A program made the translations under genes and the position numbers. A DNA stretch of 64,000 nt, from NCBI GenBank assembly GCA_903772945.1, contig CAICTM010000381.1:1-64000 (forward strand), read 5' to 3'. Below, piece after piece: positions 44,885 through 55,035 of this stretch; position 1 is the first letter of the stretch, and each line of letters begins with the position of its first letter. The notes under the pieces were generated by a model. That model had not been told where the DNA came from. It did no database searches and saw nothing but the letters and a program-made list of their open reading frames with translations. The stretch comes from Seminavis robusta. Lineage: Eukaryota; Bacillariophyta; Bacillariophyceae; Naviculales; Naviculaceae.

Positions 44885-45878
44885 TCAACATGGACATGTG
44901 AACCAGACTGAAGCGAGATCATCCTGTGCTGCCGGTTGGGGATAAAAATCGTCATTGTAATATGAGCCATGAGTGTCATAATCAGAAACAGACCACAAGT
45001 CGCTCACAGAACCTGCTGGTAACATTGGTGTGTTTCGACCAGCAAACCAATTCGCTGCTGCCTTGACAGCAAGCAAATAAGGATGAGGAAGTGACGTCTT
45101 TTTGGTGACTCTAGCCTTGACAACCCTGATACCCGCCTTGGCCATGGCTGCTGCATCTTTCATGTCCAAAATCCCTGGGAAGACTGAAGGAAGATCGATA
45201 TTTGCAACTTTTTGTTTTTTATCTCTTGCTTGTTTGATTCTCCCAGCGACAGCGGCGACATCGCGAGTTTTAGTATTGTCGCTTGTCATGGCTTCCATGA
45301 TGTCGTCATTGAACGTGGACGTTGCCATAGCTTCAGCAAAAGTGGACAGCAACTCCGAGGCAGTCTTAATTTCTTCAGGTATGCAGATTGAACTGTCTTC
45401 GACATTGGTGAACAGCTGCTTGTATATCGCTTCATAATTCTGGATCGTTTCATCATCCTGACCAGGGGGGGTGGGGCACATATCATAACATCGTAGGAGT
45501 AATCCTTCTTCGGATCAGTTTCGTCCCACCCAAGCACTGTAGCCAGGGGAAGAATAGGAATAATCAGAAGATAAGGACCATTGTTCAGAGCTTGTTTTTG
45601 AAGGAAGAGCCTCAGCTTGTTGTATTTGTTGTGCTTCAATCCAGTCTGCCTGATTCGTTGTGTCTTACCGCCCACATCTTCCTGCACCCCTTTTACCAGT
45701 TTGAGACGAGTGCTGGGGTCGGTGTTCTTTATCCCCAGCGCTGCTTCAGCAATGAATCCATAGGACTTGGAGCCAACTGGTGCATCGGGGATCAGATGGC
45801 TCTTTCATAGAGGACAGCAGGGTGGCCAAGCAAATCCTGTTGAGGACCGCTTTTACTGCCGTTTGAGGTTGCAGCCAT
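44885..45878 (-). CDS. Unknown protein beside the transposon
   Basis: Starts MAATSNGSKSGPQQDLLGHP at 45878 and proceeds through SKSYGFIAEAALGIKNTDPS, KYNKLRLFLQKQALNNGPYL, LPLATVLGWDETDPKKDYSYD and an acidic/helical part (ASELLSTFAEAMATSTFNDD) to PAAQDDLASVWFTCPC. The reading frame changes about twice. The compositional character is continuous, so this is one gene. I do not recognise the family. It lies just outside the right TIR of the 4.38-kb element, which may have landed between it and the tyrosine recombinase. Confidence 0.5.
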
Positions 45879-46287
45879 GTAGCAGGCATTATCTTTTAAA
45901 TAAAAGTCAAACTAGATGCTTCATTTTTCATGGGGGAAATGGTAAGAATGGCAGCCCTACTTTGCCTGCCATTCGTTGCTCCCATGGCCACCAAATGGAC
46001 AAGCCACTACCACCACTGCGACCGGCACGTCCAAATTATGTATTCCATATCTCAAAGTGTTGCTAGGGTGTCTCTATTAGTAGATGTGCTGGGGTCAAAT
46101 GCTGGCTCTGAAAATGAAATGCTAGGTAAAATCAGGCATGACTGACTAATCCAGTGGAGGGGAAAATCCAGTGGTGGGCGACGCAGTCGTGGTTGGTGAT
46201 TTGCGGCATTGGCCGAATCGAATCGAATCGATTTCCCTTCATTTGGTGAAAGCACAAAGGAACAACCGACAATATACTGATACAAAG

Positions 46288-47102
46288 ATGAGTGACAATG
46301 ATAACAAAAATGACACTGATGGGCCTCCCACAAAGAAAAGGCCACGGCTCAAGGATGCTGCCTTGGATCTCAAGTCATGGGAAGCGGACCTGAAGATCAC
46401 AGTGGGCAAAAAAGAGGATGCCAGGGGGAAAATGGAGCAGTGGTATCACTCGGCCGTGATGGCGACTCATAGCAAGTACACATTGATACCATGCTGTCTG
46501 TGCAAATGAGAGAGAAGCAGAGTCTTCAGATTAGTTTTCCTGATATTGACATTGCAACATGGGATGCCATGACGGAATATCTATTGGACCCATCCAAAGC
46601 CTATGGCATGACTGCGGATCAGGCAATGCAGACGGCCAAGCCGTACGATGAATATGATTTTGTGGGCTGTCGGCAGCTTTGTGATCAGGCGTTGACAGCA
46701 TACATGGAGAATCTAACCAATCAGGAGATAGGTGCTTCTCTGGATGTTGACCTGATGGTGCAAGCGGTGGCAACTGCGTTCCAGTACAATCTGAACACCG
46801 CGTGGGAAGCTGGCAGAAAGTACCTCATGGCAAAATTGACCAGCCATGTTGCGCCCTTCTGTTTACTCATGTTTTATGAAAGTCATATACGAACACTTGT
46901 GCTGGTTCTTTTAGAGCTGGTAGAGAAGGAACCCAATCTAGCCATCTTGCCCAGGGAGCTCCCAACAACTTGTGATGCAGAAACAATCAACAATAAACTC
47001 TTCCCTAGACTGCATCCGAGAATGGCAGGTGGCAATGTCTCAACCACCCAACCCACAGCAGCCACGTATCACTCACCAAGCATTCGACACCTTGGCCAAT
47101 AA
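46288..47102 (+). CDS. BTB/POZ-domain-like protein
   Basis: ATG at 46288 gives MSDNDNKNDTDGPPTKKRPRL with a nuclear-localisation-like KKRPR. The BTB pattern is DLKITVGKKEDARGKMEQWYHSAVMATHSKYIDTML, FPDIDIATWDAMTEYLLDP and YDEYDFVGCRQLCDQALTAYM. Between SKY and IDTML (about 46479) the frame shifts by two bases at ACAC, so an indel or a very small splice adjustment is needed. Diatom genomes carry many such BTB proteins. The 3' end overlaps the start of the next gene on the same strand. The partner, possibly a cullin, is not known. Confidence 0.65.
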
Positions 47103-47753
47103 TCATACGCCTCGTTGGTAAGTACAAGCTTTTTCGGAGAAGCCCAGGCCAACAACAACTGCTCATTGATTGCTCTCTCTTGCAATAGTCCCGCCCCTGT
47201 GGACCCAGGTGCTCCTCCCAATCGAAATGCAGTGCCACAACACCACGGTGGTTATCTCCATGATACATCCCCAAACGCGGGTCCGTCCGACCTGTGGTAT
47301 CAAAGATATGAAGAGCTGTTGGCGTTCAAGGAAGAACATGGGAATTGTAGAGTAACAGTGGCACATCTGCTGTTAGGTCGATGGGTTGGAAAGCAAAGGG
47401 CTCTGTACAAAAAGTACAAACTCTCTCAAGCAAAGGTCAAACTAGAAGTCATTGGATTTGAATGGGCATTGCAAATCCACAAGAAGAAGACTGATGTTTC
47501 CACGAAGGTGTTCGATGCGACATTCGAAGAGCGACTAAAAGAGTTGGTTGAGTTTCACAAAGAACATGGTAACTGTCTGGTACCACAGCGTTGCGGAAGA
47601 TTGGGTAGATGGATAGGGACCCTGCGCACTGCGAAAAGAGATGGAAAGCTCAGTGACGCAAGAGTAGAGAAGCTCAACAGGGTTGGTATGGTTTGGCAGA
47701 TTCGAAAGCCAAAGCAGAAAGAAGGAAAGAAGCAAGAGACTTTTGAAGAATAA
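47035..47753 (+). CDS. Helicase-associated (HA) domain protein, two repeats
   Basis: Two exons (47035-47117 and 47189-47753) spliced in phase 2 give 215 residues beginning MSQPPNPQQPRITHQAF; the frame is open further upstream to an ATG near 46974. Two HA repeats (PF03457 type): LWYQRYEELLAFKEEHGNCRVTVAHLLLGRWVGKQR and ERLKELVEFHKEHGNCLVPQRCGRLGRWIGTLR, each with the W...F...HG.C.VP...LG.WV..QR pattern. No helicase core is attached. HA-only proteins are abundant in diatoms, and a DNA-binding or light-regulatory role is suspected. Exon 1 overlaps the BTB coding end by at least 68 bp in another frame. Confidence 0.75.
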
Positions 47754-48044
47754 ATGGAGTGAACCATTTGCTGAGTGTTGCCCAAGTGATCGCCTGGACG
47801 GATACCCGCAACAAAGTTGATTGGGTGATCAAAGCGTCGCCACCTGGGGCCTATGCACGAAGGCACGATGAGTGATGCTAGGTGCTTGCTGGAGCCACTC
47901 CACGTGTGCTGGGGATGTGAAGAACTCTTTGAAACCATGTACATGATTGGCGGATGTTCTCGACCACTCGTCGCTGTGGCAACTAGCTAGCTGGCTATAT
48001 GGTATTTCCAAGAGTTCCATGCTCTATTTACAGACTAATCAAAA

Positions 48045-50232
48045 CTAAGAAGCGTTGAAACCATTGACAAAGTCGTCTCCTCCCGACGTAATCACAATTT
48101 CTTCTTCGCCTGCTCCAATATCCAAGCTCAGATCAATTTCATCCTCTGCCTCCCCAACAACGATTTCTTCATCTTGTCGCATGACGGGTGGAAGTGGGGC
48201 AATGCCCTTGCTCTGAAAGTATCCTTGCAATTGTTGCGGAATCTCAGCAAGAGTTGCATTCGTCAGGGAATGGCTGGAATGTGCATGCTGATTGAAGGCT
48301 ACAAACTGTGCAATATCGCGTCGGCCATTGGCTCCAGCATTGACGTCATCTAAGAACTGCATCGCTCCAAAGTCTGCATTACCAACTCCCACAATCACTA
48401 TACTGAGAGGGTTGTCATTGATCCTGCTCAAACATGCAGCCGTGGCGTTTACATCTGAAACAGCTCCGTCTGTAAGGATCAGGAGCACCATGTAGGCTTG
48501 TTTCCCTTTGGCGGCCGCTGCCTGTTGAGCGCTTTGGGCTCGAGATGCTGCCATTTCCATGACTTCTGTGAATACAGTAGGTCCACTCATGATCAGTCCA
48601 CTCCTGAACACGGCATTGTAGCCTTCCATCACTCCGTTCAAACCATGAGCTTCAGGTGTTGGCCCGCACTGGAAACAATGACGGACAACACCGCCATACC
48701 TGTTTCAAGAGTTGGGTTGAGAGGTGAACAAACCAATGGTAGAGCCGGAGAATAGTTGAATTGTCGATTACCACTTACTTGGCTCCAAACCCCACCACTG
48801 GAATCATCTGATCACTGTCGTATTTGAGCAGGATGGACACTAGAGCGGCCATTGCCTGCTCGTACTGGTTCCTGGAATTGGCATCAATGTGATGCAAGGC
48901 TCCTGGTTTTCGAGGATCTCCATTGCTTCCAGTGAAATCAATGGCAACCACTACATTCAATTCACACCCACCGCTCACGTAGTCGACAAACGTGGCTCGA
49001 GAGGCGGGTGTAGGAGGCGGCGGAGAGAATGTCATTTGCTGCATACCCTGGGTGATTTGCTGGATGCCACTGACGTCCGCCGTCAGGATTTCGATCGTGC
49101 CGGAATGTTTGTGTTTGTTGGTCAGCGTTAGGCTGCTATTGCTCTTGGAGGCGTTGATCAGACCGTTCACACTGGTCTCGAAACGTCCCATGGGGTCATG
49201 CTTGCCGCTCTTTTCGTGGTCAAAGACGCTGATTTCTAGAGGCAGGTCCAGGTCACCACCGCAGAGAGCGCTCAGATCCATGGTTGCTTCTTTCCACTCT
49301 GGGTTTAGATTGTTGCGTATATCCTCCGAACGGAAGACATTGTCCCATCTTTGACTTCCTGAAGACTCTACCTTTCGAGCAATTTCAAAGAAGGGATCGC
49401 TTGTGCCAAAGAATCCTTCCACGTTTTTCAGTTTTGTACCCTTGAATTTGAACCTGAAGGTTCCTGAGCTTTGTGACTTGCGAATGGCCACATAGATCCT
49501 TCATAAAACAAAGCCATAATGTGTTTGAGGTTAATTCGGGCAAAGAAACAAGACAATATTCAAGCAATAGCCGGCCGAATGGCTGCTACGTACGTTCCAC
49601 CCTTTTTCAGTTTTTGGCCTTGGTGTTTCCTGGAGCACCGAGACATTCTGCCACATCGAAGACAGCGCTACCCATAGATAGATTTTTCCCTTCTTGGACC
49701 TTTCAAAACCCAGTCATGAACAATGTCAGCTGCTACTGGTACAGAAAAACGAAAGATGCACATCTATATTCCAGCAACATTCTTTCAACTTACTTCATCA
49801 AACAGATTAATGGCAATTTTACATGGCGTTCCCATGGAATATTCCAGAGTAAAGACCTTCACCCAATCCGGACTGAGGCTGTCATTTATCCTGCAATCCC
49901 AAAAAAGATTAATCCAGAGATGGTGAGAGATCTACTATGCTAGCTATAGACTCTGTCATGATGGCAAAACGAAAATAAGCATTGAAAAACGCCGGGATCC
50001 GTACACTTCTGTCTTTCCCAGCACGACGGGCTTTTCGCCTGGTGTGGTCGATAATTTGGTTACCACCGCAAAGGGATCCGATGTGCCTTTGAATGCGCCT
50101 TTTAAAGAAAAAAGGAGACTTTCAGATTAGAACTTCTTGCAGCAAACAGTCACCAACACAACCCTTGGATCGTCTCGAATTACCTGCCACATTCTTAAGC
50201 TTGGATGCATGGATAGATACCTCTAGCTTCAT
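48045..50232 (-). CDS. Copine (C2-C2-vWA), first of a tandem pair
   Basis: Six exons: 50232-50184, 50098-50005, 49890-49793, 49699-49594, 49498-48779 and 48699-48045. All have GT-AG joins and matching phases, 573 residues in all. C2A begins MKLEVSIHASKLKNVA with GAFKGTSDPFAVVT, DSLSPDWVKVFTLEY. C2B has LKNVEGFFGTSDPFFEI, NNLNPEWKEATMDLSALCGGD and ISVFDHEKSGKHDPMG. The vWA/copine domain has a MIDAS DFTGSNGDP, the YGGVVRHCFQCG stretch, LTDGAVSDVNAT and GVGNADFGAMQFLDD. Copines are calcium-dependent phospholipid-binding proteins that act at membranes. The frame is open upstream of the chosen ATG to about 50490, but the ATG matches the paralogue's start. Confidence 0.9.
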
Positions 50233-50464
50233 CTTGTTTGTTGGAATGGAATCGAATCCTTTATCAAGCGTGTCAAAGATCAAAAGGCTGTTGCGTTGGC
50301 TGGGTGTGAGGCGTGTTAGATCTTTTGGATCCAGCGTCCACGGAAAGAAAGATCCACCTCCCGAAACATGGATCCACGATGTGCCTGCGTACCGGGACAC
50401 GTACCGTTCCGTGGAAGTGACAACCGCAGAAATCGCTGGCAAAATCGCAACAAAACGGAATTCA

Positions 50465-50645
50465 AGCCAGATTTTCCATGGTGGCTCCATACAGTAGAAG
50501 CCTTGGAGCTAGCCAAAGATTTCAAGGGGAGTGTCTGCGAGTATGTTTCAGTGCTATTTCTCCAAGAACCTTGGCTAGAACAACAATTTATTGATGGAGC
50601 TAGAGACCATTTGGTCAACACGGTTGCCATGATGGTGGCCATCTC
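50465..50645. repeat. Dispersed repeat, related to 5515-5700
   Basis: The two segments share blocks in the same order and orientation: AGCCAGATTTTCCAT-GGCTCCATA, GCCTTGGAG-TAGC, and CCATTTGGTCAAC-C-GTTGCCATG. Overall similarity looks about two thirds. Neither copy has a convincing ORF. This may be a fragment of an unrecognised interspersed element. Confidence 0.5.
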
Positions 50646-50747
50646 ATTCCTTTGTAGTATAGTTCTCATTCAAAAGCCAGTACCAGTACTAGCTAGTAGT
50701 TTCATGGTTTCATGGTTTCATGGAACCGGTTAGAAAAATACTGAAGC

Positions 50748-51365
50748 TTATTTTTGTCCGCAAAAGAACCTCCACTTGGCCAAAGAGTCTTGTGCCCCCA
50801 CGCGACTATTAATTAATAGTACCACCGTCACCAGAGCAATCCAAGCCTGTCCCCCTTTCGAAAGCCCAACAGTACTGCGTCGACGGCTTCGCCTCGTGTA
50901 CCAATTCCCTCGTCCAATCTTCTTGGCAATGCTGTAGATTTGTGCATCAAATCGAGGAAGCTTTGGATTGTACCATCTTGAAGAGCATTTGGCGTAACGA
51001 TTCATGTGATCGACTTGGAGACGAATGGTCTTTACAGCATCATCGGCAAACTCACGTTTTGCTGGAACATATGTCGCAACAATTGTGTGGGACACACCGG
51101 TCCTGGCGCTGACCTTGTCCCTGTAAACGGGGAGTGTGCGCCAACCACGTTGGTGGAATCGCTCGTTGGCATGTTTGGAAACAATCATCCTAGGGCTTTG
51201 GAGGCAGTTTGCGAGACGCGCCATGCTGTTCTGTTTTCGACTGCTCTTCCGGTCACCAGACTTTTTGCGTTTCCAGGCAAGATATCCACTCCCACGGCAT
51301 ACTTTCTCCTTGTGCCAGAAGCCGAGGTCGGTGGGAGTTTTATCCTCTTCCAGATTCTCATTCAT
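50748..51365 (-). CDS. Unknown small basic protein with one membrane-like segment
   Basis: A 205-codon ORF starting MNENLEEDKTPTDLGFW at 51365. The central part (RLQVDHMNRYAKCSSRWYNPKLPRFDAQIYSIAKKIG) looks coding, and a hydrophobic segment (GGQAWIALVTVVLLINSRVG) lies near the C-terminus. A Lys/Arg-rich ORF upstream (51586-51963, minus) might be an earlier exon, but I could not find a clean splice. No domain is recognised. Confidence 0.4.
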   Translation of the reverse strand: MNENLEEDKTPTDLGFWHKEKVCRGSGYLAWKRKKSGDRKSSRKQNSMARLANCLQSPRMIVSKHANERFHQRGWRTLPVYRDKVSARTGVSHTIVATYVPAKREFADDAVKTIRLQVDHMNRYAKCSSRWYNPKLPRFDAQIYSIAKKIGRGNWYTRRSRRRSTVGLSKGGQAWIALVTVVLLINSRVGAQDSLAKWRFFCGQK

Positions 51366-52295
51366 TTCGATGCTTGCCTTTGTGCCCCCACTCTTGTGTA
51401 CGTGTACACAAATTTGATATGCACAAATGGAACGGCGATGGAAAGGGGTTCTCTCATGGGAGACTTTTTCTTCTGATTCTTTTTTGTTGTTCCTTTGCGC
51501 TGGGTGACAACACTGGCTTGCTTCTCGAGCTTCTTGGTGTTTGTCTTGGACGTAGTCTGACCTTTGCCTCGTTTTTTCTCATCCCTCAGTTGCTCCTGCT
51601 TCTTCTTTTAGTTTTCTTCTTCCGCTTGCCGGATTCCTTGTTCGTGTTGTCTTCCGATACTTGTTTCTTTTTCTTCGCCTTCTTTCGTTTATCTTGGTTT
51701 GTGCGTCGCATGAGAGCTCCTTCGGGACGGTGTGAATGTTGGTTGCTTGGAGTTTCTTCTTCTTCCCCGTAGATTTTGGTTTCACTTGCTTCACAGCACT
51801 GGGTATCATGGCAGAATTCTCGGTTGTTGTGGGACGCATATCTATCTGTCTTTCGCTGACAGTTTGAGTTGCTTGAGCGGGATGCTGTCAAAGCAAAGAT
51901 CCTCCTGAAAATTTCAAAGCCACGTCCTCGGAACCGTACAGTACTACTGGTGAGTACTCGCAATAACCCACCACCGTGGAAAGTGCCAACGTGACGCCTC
52001 GGTACCAGTATCAGGATCGCTCACAAGCCGCAAACCAGTCCCTACAGGAACCCTGGCCTCGACTGATTCGATTCGATTCATGCCAGAGATAACATCATGC
52101 AACAGCAAAGTTGTCACACTCAACATGGTCCTGGTCTTAATTAAGCTTTACTATCTAACCAGCTAGCTAAAGAATTCACCAGCTACCAGCTTACGAACAT
52201 CTACACAATACTACTACAACGAGGCAGAGCCCCACAGAGCCATTTGTCGCTTCACGGCTTGCTTCTTGACCTCGAGCAAAACCGCCATGGCAACA
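51366..52295. other. Region between unknown gene and second copine
   Basis: Mostly low-complexity sequence on the minus strand: Lys/Arg/Glu codons in a purine-rich run at 51590-51790 (the plus strand is TTCTTC-rich). The rest up to 52295 shows nothing I can support, apart from short GTACCAGTA palindromes and AGCTAGCT runs. Confidence 0.35.
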
Positions 52296-54560
52296 CTACT
52301 TGGCATCGAATCCGTTGATAAAGTTATCACCGCCCCCTGTGATAACAATTTCTTCTTCGTTGATATCTAAGCTCAAGTCGATTTCTTCCTCGGCTTCCAT
52401 AGAGTCAATGTTCGACATGCTGTCCTCGCTTCGAACAATCGGGGGGAGAGGGTCAATCTCTCTGGCTTGGAAATACCCAACCATTTGCTCCGGGATCTCC
52501 TCTAGTGTTGCCTTTGTCAGAGATTGACTTGAATGAGAGTGCTCATTGAATGCCACGAACTGGGCAATATCTCTGGTCCCAGAACTCTGAGCGAAATCAT
52601 CCAGAAATTGCATGGCTCTGAAATCGGCATTTCCCACACCCACAATGACGACACTCATGGGACTGCTGCTTACTTCTTTCAAACACTCAGCTGTAGCATT
52701 CACATCTGACACGGCCCCATCCGTCACAATAAGTAGAATAGTGTACGACTGTCCTCCCCGCTTTAATGCGTCTTCAAACAGTTTGTCGGTTTTTGCGGCA
52801 GCAGTTTTCAGAACCTCATTGAAAACCGTGGGGCGGCTCATGATGAGCCCCGAAGAGAATGTAGACTCGTATGCATCCATAATCCCCTTCAGGCCATCGG
52901 CCTCTGGAAATGCGCCACATTGAAAGCAATGGCGGACAACTCCATTATACTTTGCTCCAAATCCGTACACCGGGATCTTTTTGTCGCTGTCGTACTGCAA
53001 AAGAATGGATACAATGGCTGCAATGGCCTTTTGATACGAATTCCTTTCGCCGGGGTACATATGATGCAATGTTCCCGCCTTTCTCGGGTCTCCGTTGCTT
53101 CCCGTAAAGTCAATCGCCACACAAACGTTCAATTCGCATCCTCCACTGACGTAATCGACAAACAATCCTTGTTTGCTCGTGGATTGCGGAGCCGAAGCAA
53201 AGGATCGTGCGGCGGATCCCACAGCCACTCCGGTGGCAGTAGCCGTGGTAACTGGCACGGACATGACTGGCGCTGTGGGACTAATGCTGGTTGCTGCCAT
53301 TTGCGCTGTAGGAGGTTCATCCATAATACCCTCCGTTTCAGCCTTTGTGATAATCAAGCTGCCTGTAGTTTTTCCTTTTTTGGAGAGCTGCATTGGTCGC
53401 GCTGCCCCATTTTTGTATGCTTGCAACAAGCCATTGACACTGGTTTCGGCGTGCCCCATGAGAACGTGCTTACCGGATTTTTCGTGGTCGTAGACAGTGA
53501 TTGATAAGGGATGATCTAAATTCCCTCCACACAGGACACTCAATTCTACCGTTGCTTCATCCCAAACCGGATTCAGATTGTTTTTGATGTGGGCCGAACG
53601 GTAGACGTTGTCCCTGCACAGCAACAGAAAATAAAGTTAGTAATAAACGAGATGAGAAAGGAAGGAAATCAATCGCTCGATACGGTACGTACCAAGTTTG
53701 CCCTCCTGTGGAGGCAACCTTCCGGCTCAACTCAAAAAAGGGATCCGATTTACCAAACATTCCTTCTGTATTCTTGAGTTTTTCACCTCTCATTTTGAGC
53801 CGCAGAATTCCAGATCCCTCCGATTTGCGTACAGTCGCCGCCAACTGTCCTCCTTTTTTCAACTTTTTGATTTGTGTGTTCCCACGTGCACCGAGCAATT
53901 CACCCACATCAAAAACGGCGGATCCCATGCCAATGTTGGTCTTTTTGCGTACTTCATCAAACAGATTAATGGCTATCCTCTGTGGAGTTCCAAGTCCGTA
54001 TTCGAGCTGGAAATAGTACATCAATAGCCAGAGGTGACAAAAGAAGACAAGTTAGAGCCATTGGATACATGTAATACTCAAGAGATTCCGCGAGAAAATC
54101 TAGACTATAGTCTTACCTTGAAGACTTTGACAAAGTCGGGGCTTAGATTGTTCTTGACACTGGAAACGGATAAAGATAGATAGAAAGAAAGGTTTCCGTG
54201 AGACAGGCAGTGATCGGCATCTCATGTAAAGGTAGCTCATTGAGCTCGTCAAAAGGAGATTCTTCTTTCGATGATAATGGAAGATACCAAGAGTAACTTA
54301 CACTTCCGTCTTTCCAATAACTTCGGGCTTTTCGTTTTCGTTAACAGACAGCCTTGTGACAATCGCAAAAGGATCTGACGTTCCCTTGCCAAAGCCTGCC
54401 ACATTCTGATGGTGAGTGCAAAGAAGAGAAGAAGGTTAAACAAATGAGAGGCCCAACTGCTGAATGGTAGATTGACAGAAGAAACCCAATTCAATTTGGG
54501 TAGCTACGATACGGTACCCACCTTGAGCCCTCTTGCGTATATGGACAGCTCGAGCTTCAT
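52296..54560 (-). CDS. Copine (C2-C2-vWA), second of a tandem pair
   Basis: Five exons: 54560-54522, 54405-54302, 54159-54117, 54006-53693 and 53613-52296, all GT-AG with consistent phases, 605 residues. It starts MKLELSIYARGLK and continues NVAGFGKGTSDPFAIVTRL, NNLSPDFVKVF and LEYGLGTPQRIAINLFDE. C2B has LKNTEGMFGKSDPFFEL, NNLNPVWDEATVELSVLCGGN. A longer Ala/Thr/Val-rich linker (TAPVMSVPVTTATATGVAVG) precedes the vWA domain with DFTGSNGDP, YNGVVRHCFQCG, VTDGAVSDVNAT and GVGNADFRAMQFLDD. The C-terminus EEEIVITGGGDNFINGF nearly matches the first copy. Intron positions differ from copy one: here an intron splits VKVF from LEYG and one C2 intron is absent. Confidence 0.9.
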
Positions 54561-55035
54561 GGTTGCTGCCTCTTCTTCTTCTTGGGACCGCTGATAGAAG
54601 GATCAAGAGCAATGTGAGCACAATCGGAAGTCGGAAGAGGTCAATTCCAGGATCACGATTGGGAAGGAAGAGCTTGTAGATTACGTACCGGTGGTATAAA
54701 AGAAAGCTGGGCGTTGAGGATTGAAGGATGGGCCCCATGGGGATGTACGTCTGGTCGCGGATACTATTTTGTCGTTTCACTCGTGCATTGACGTTTATAA
54801 ATCCTTGAGTGAGGCAAAAATAATCTGGGAAAAAGGCTTCTCTGACAGAACCAAAACCGACGACCATGACACTCCAATGACCATGGCCACTTGCTAGCTT
54901 GCCGTCGCTTTCCTCTCTCTTCAAAGCTTCCATGTACAATCAGCTATACTGTAACCTTTAGAACTTATCTATAGTACGGTACCACTCTAGCTAGCAAGCT
55001 TGACAAAGCACTCACTCCCCATCATACATGTAGTC

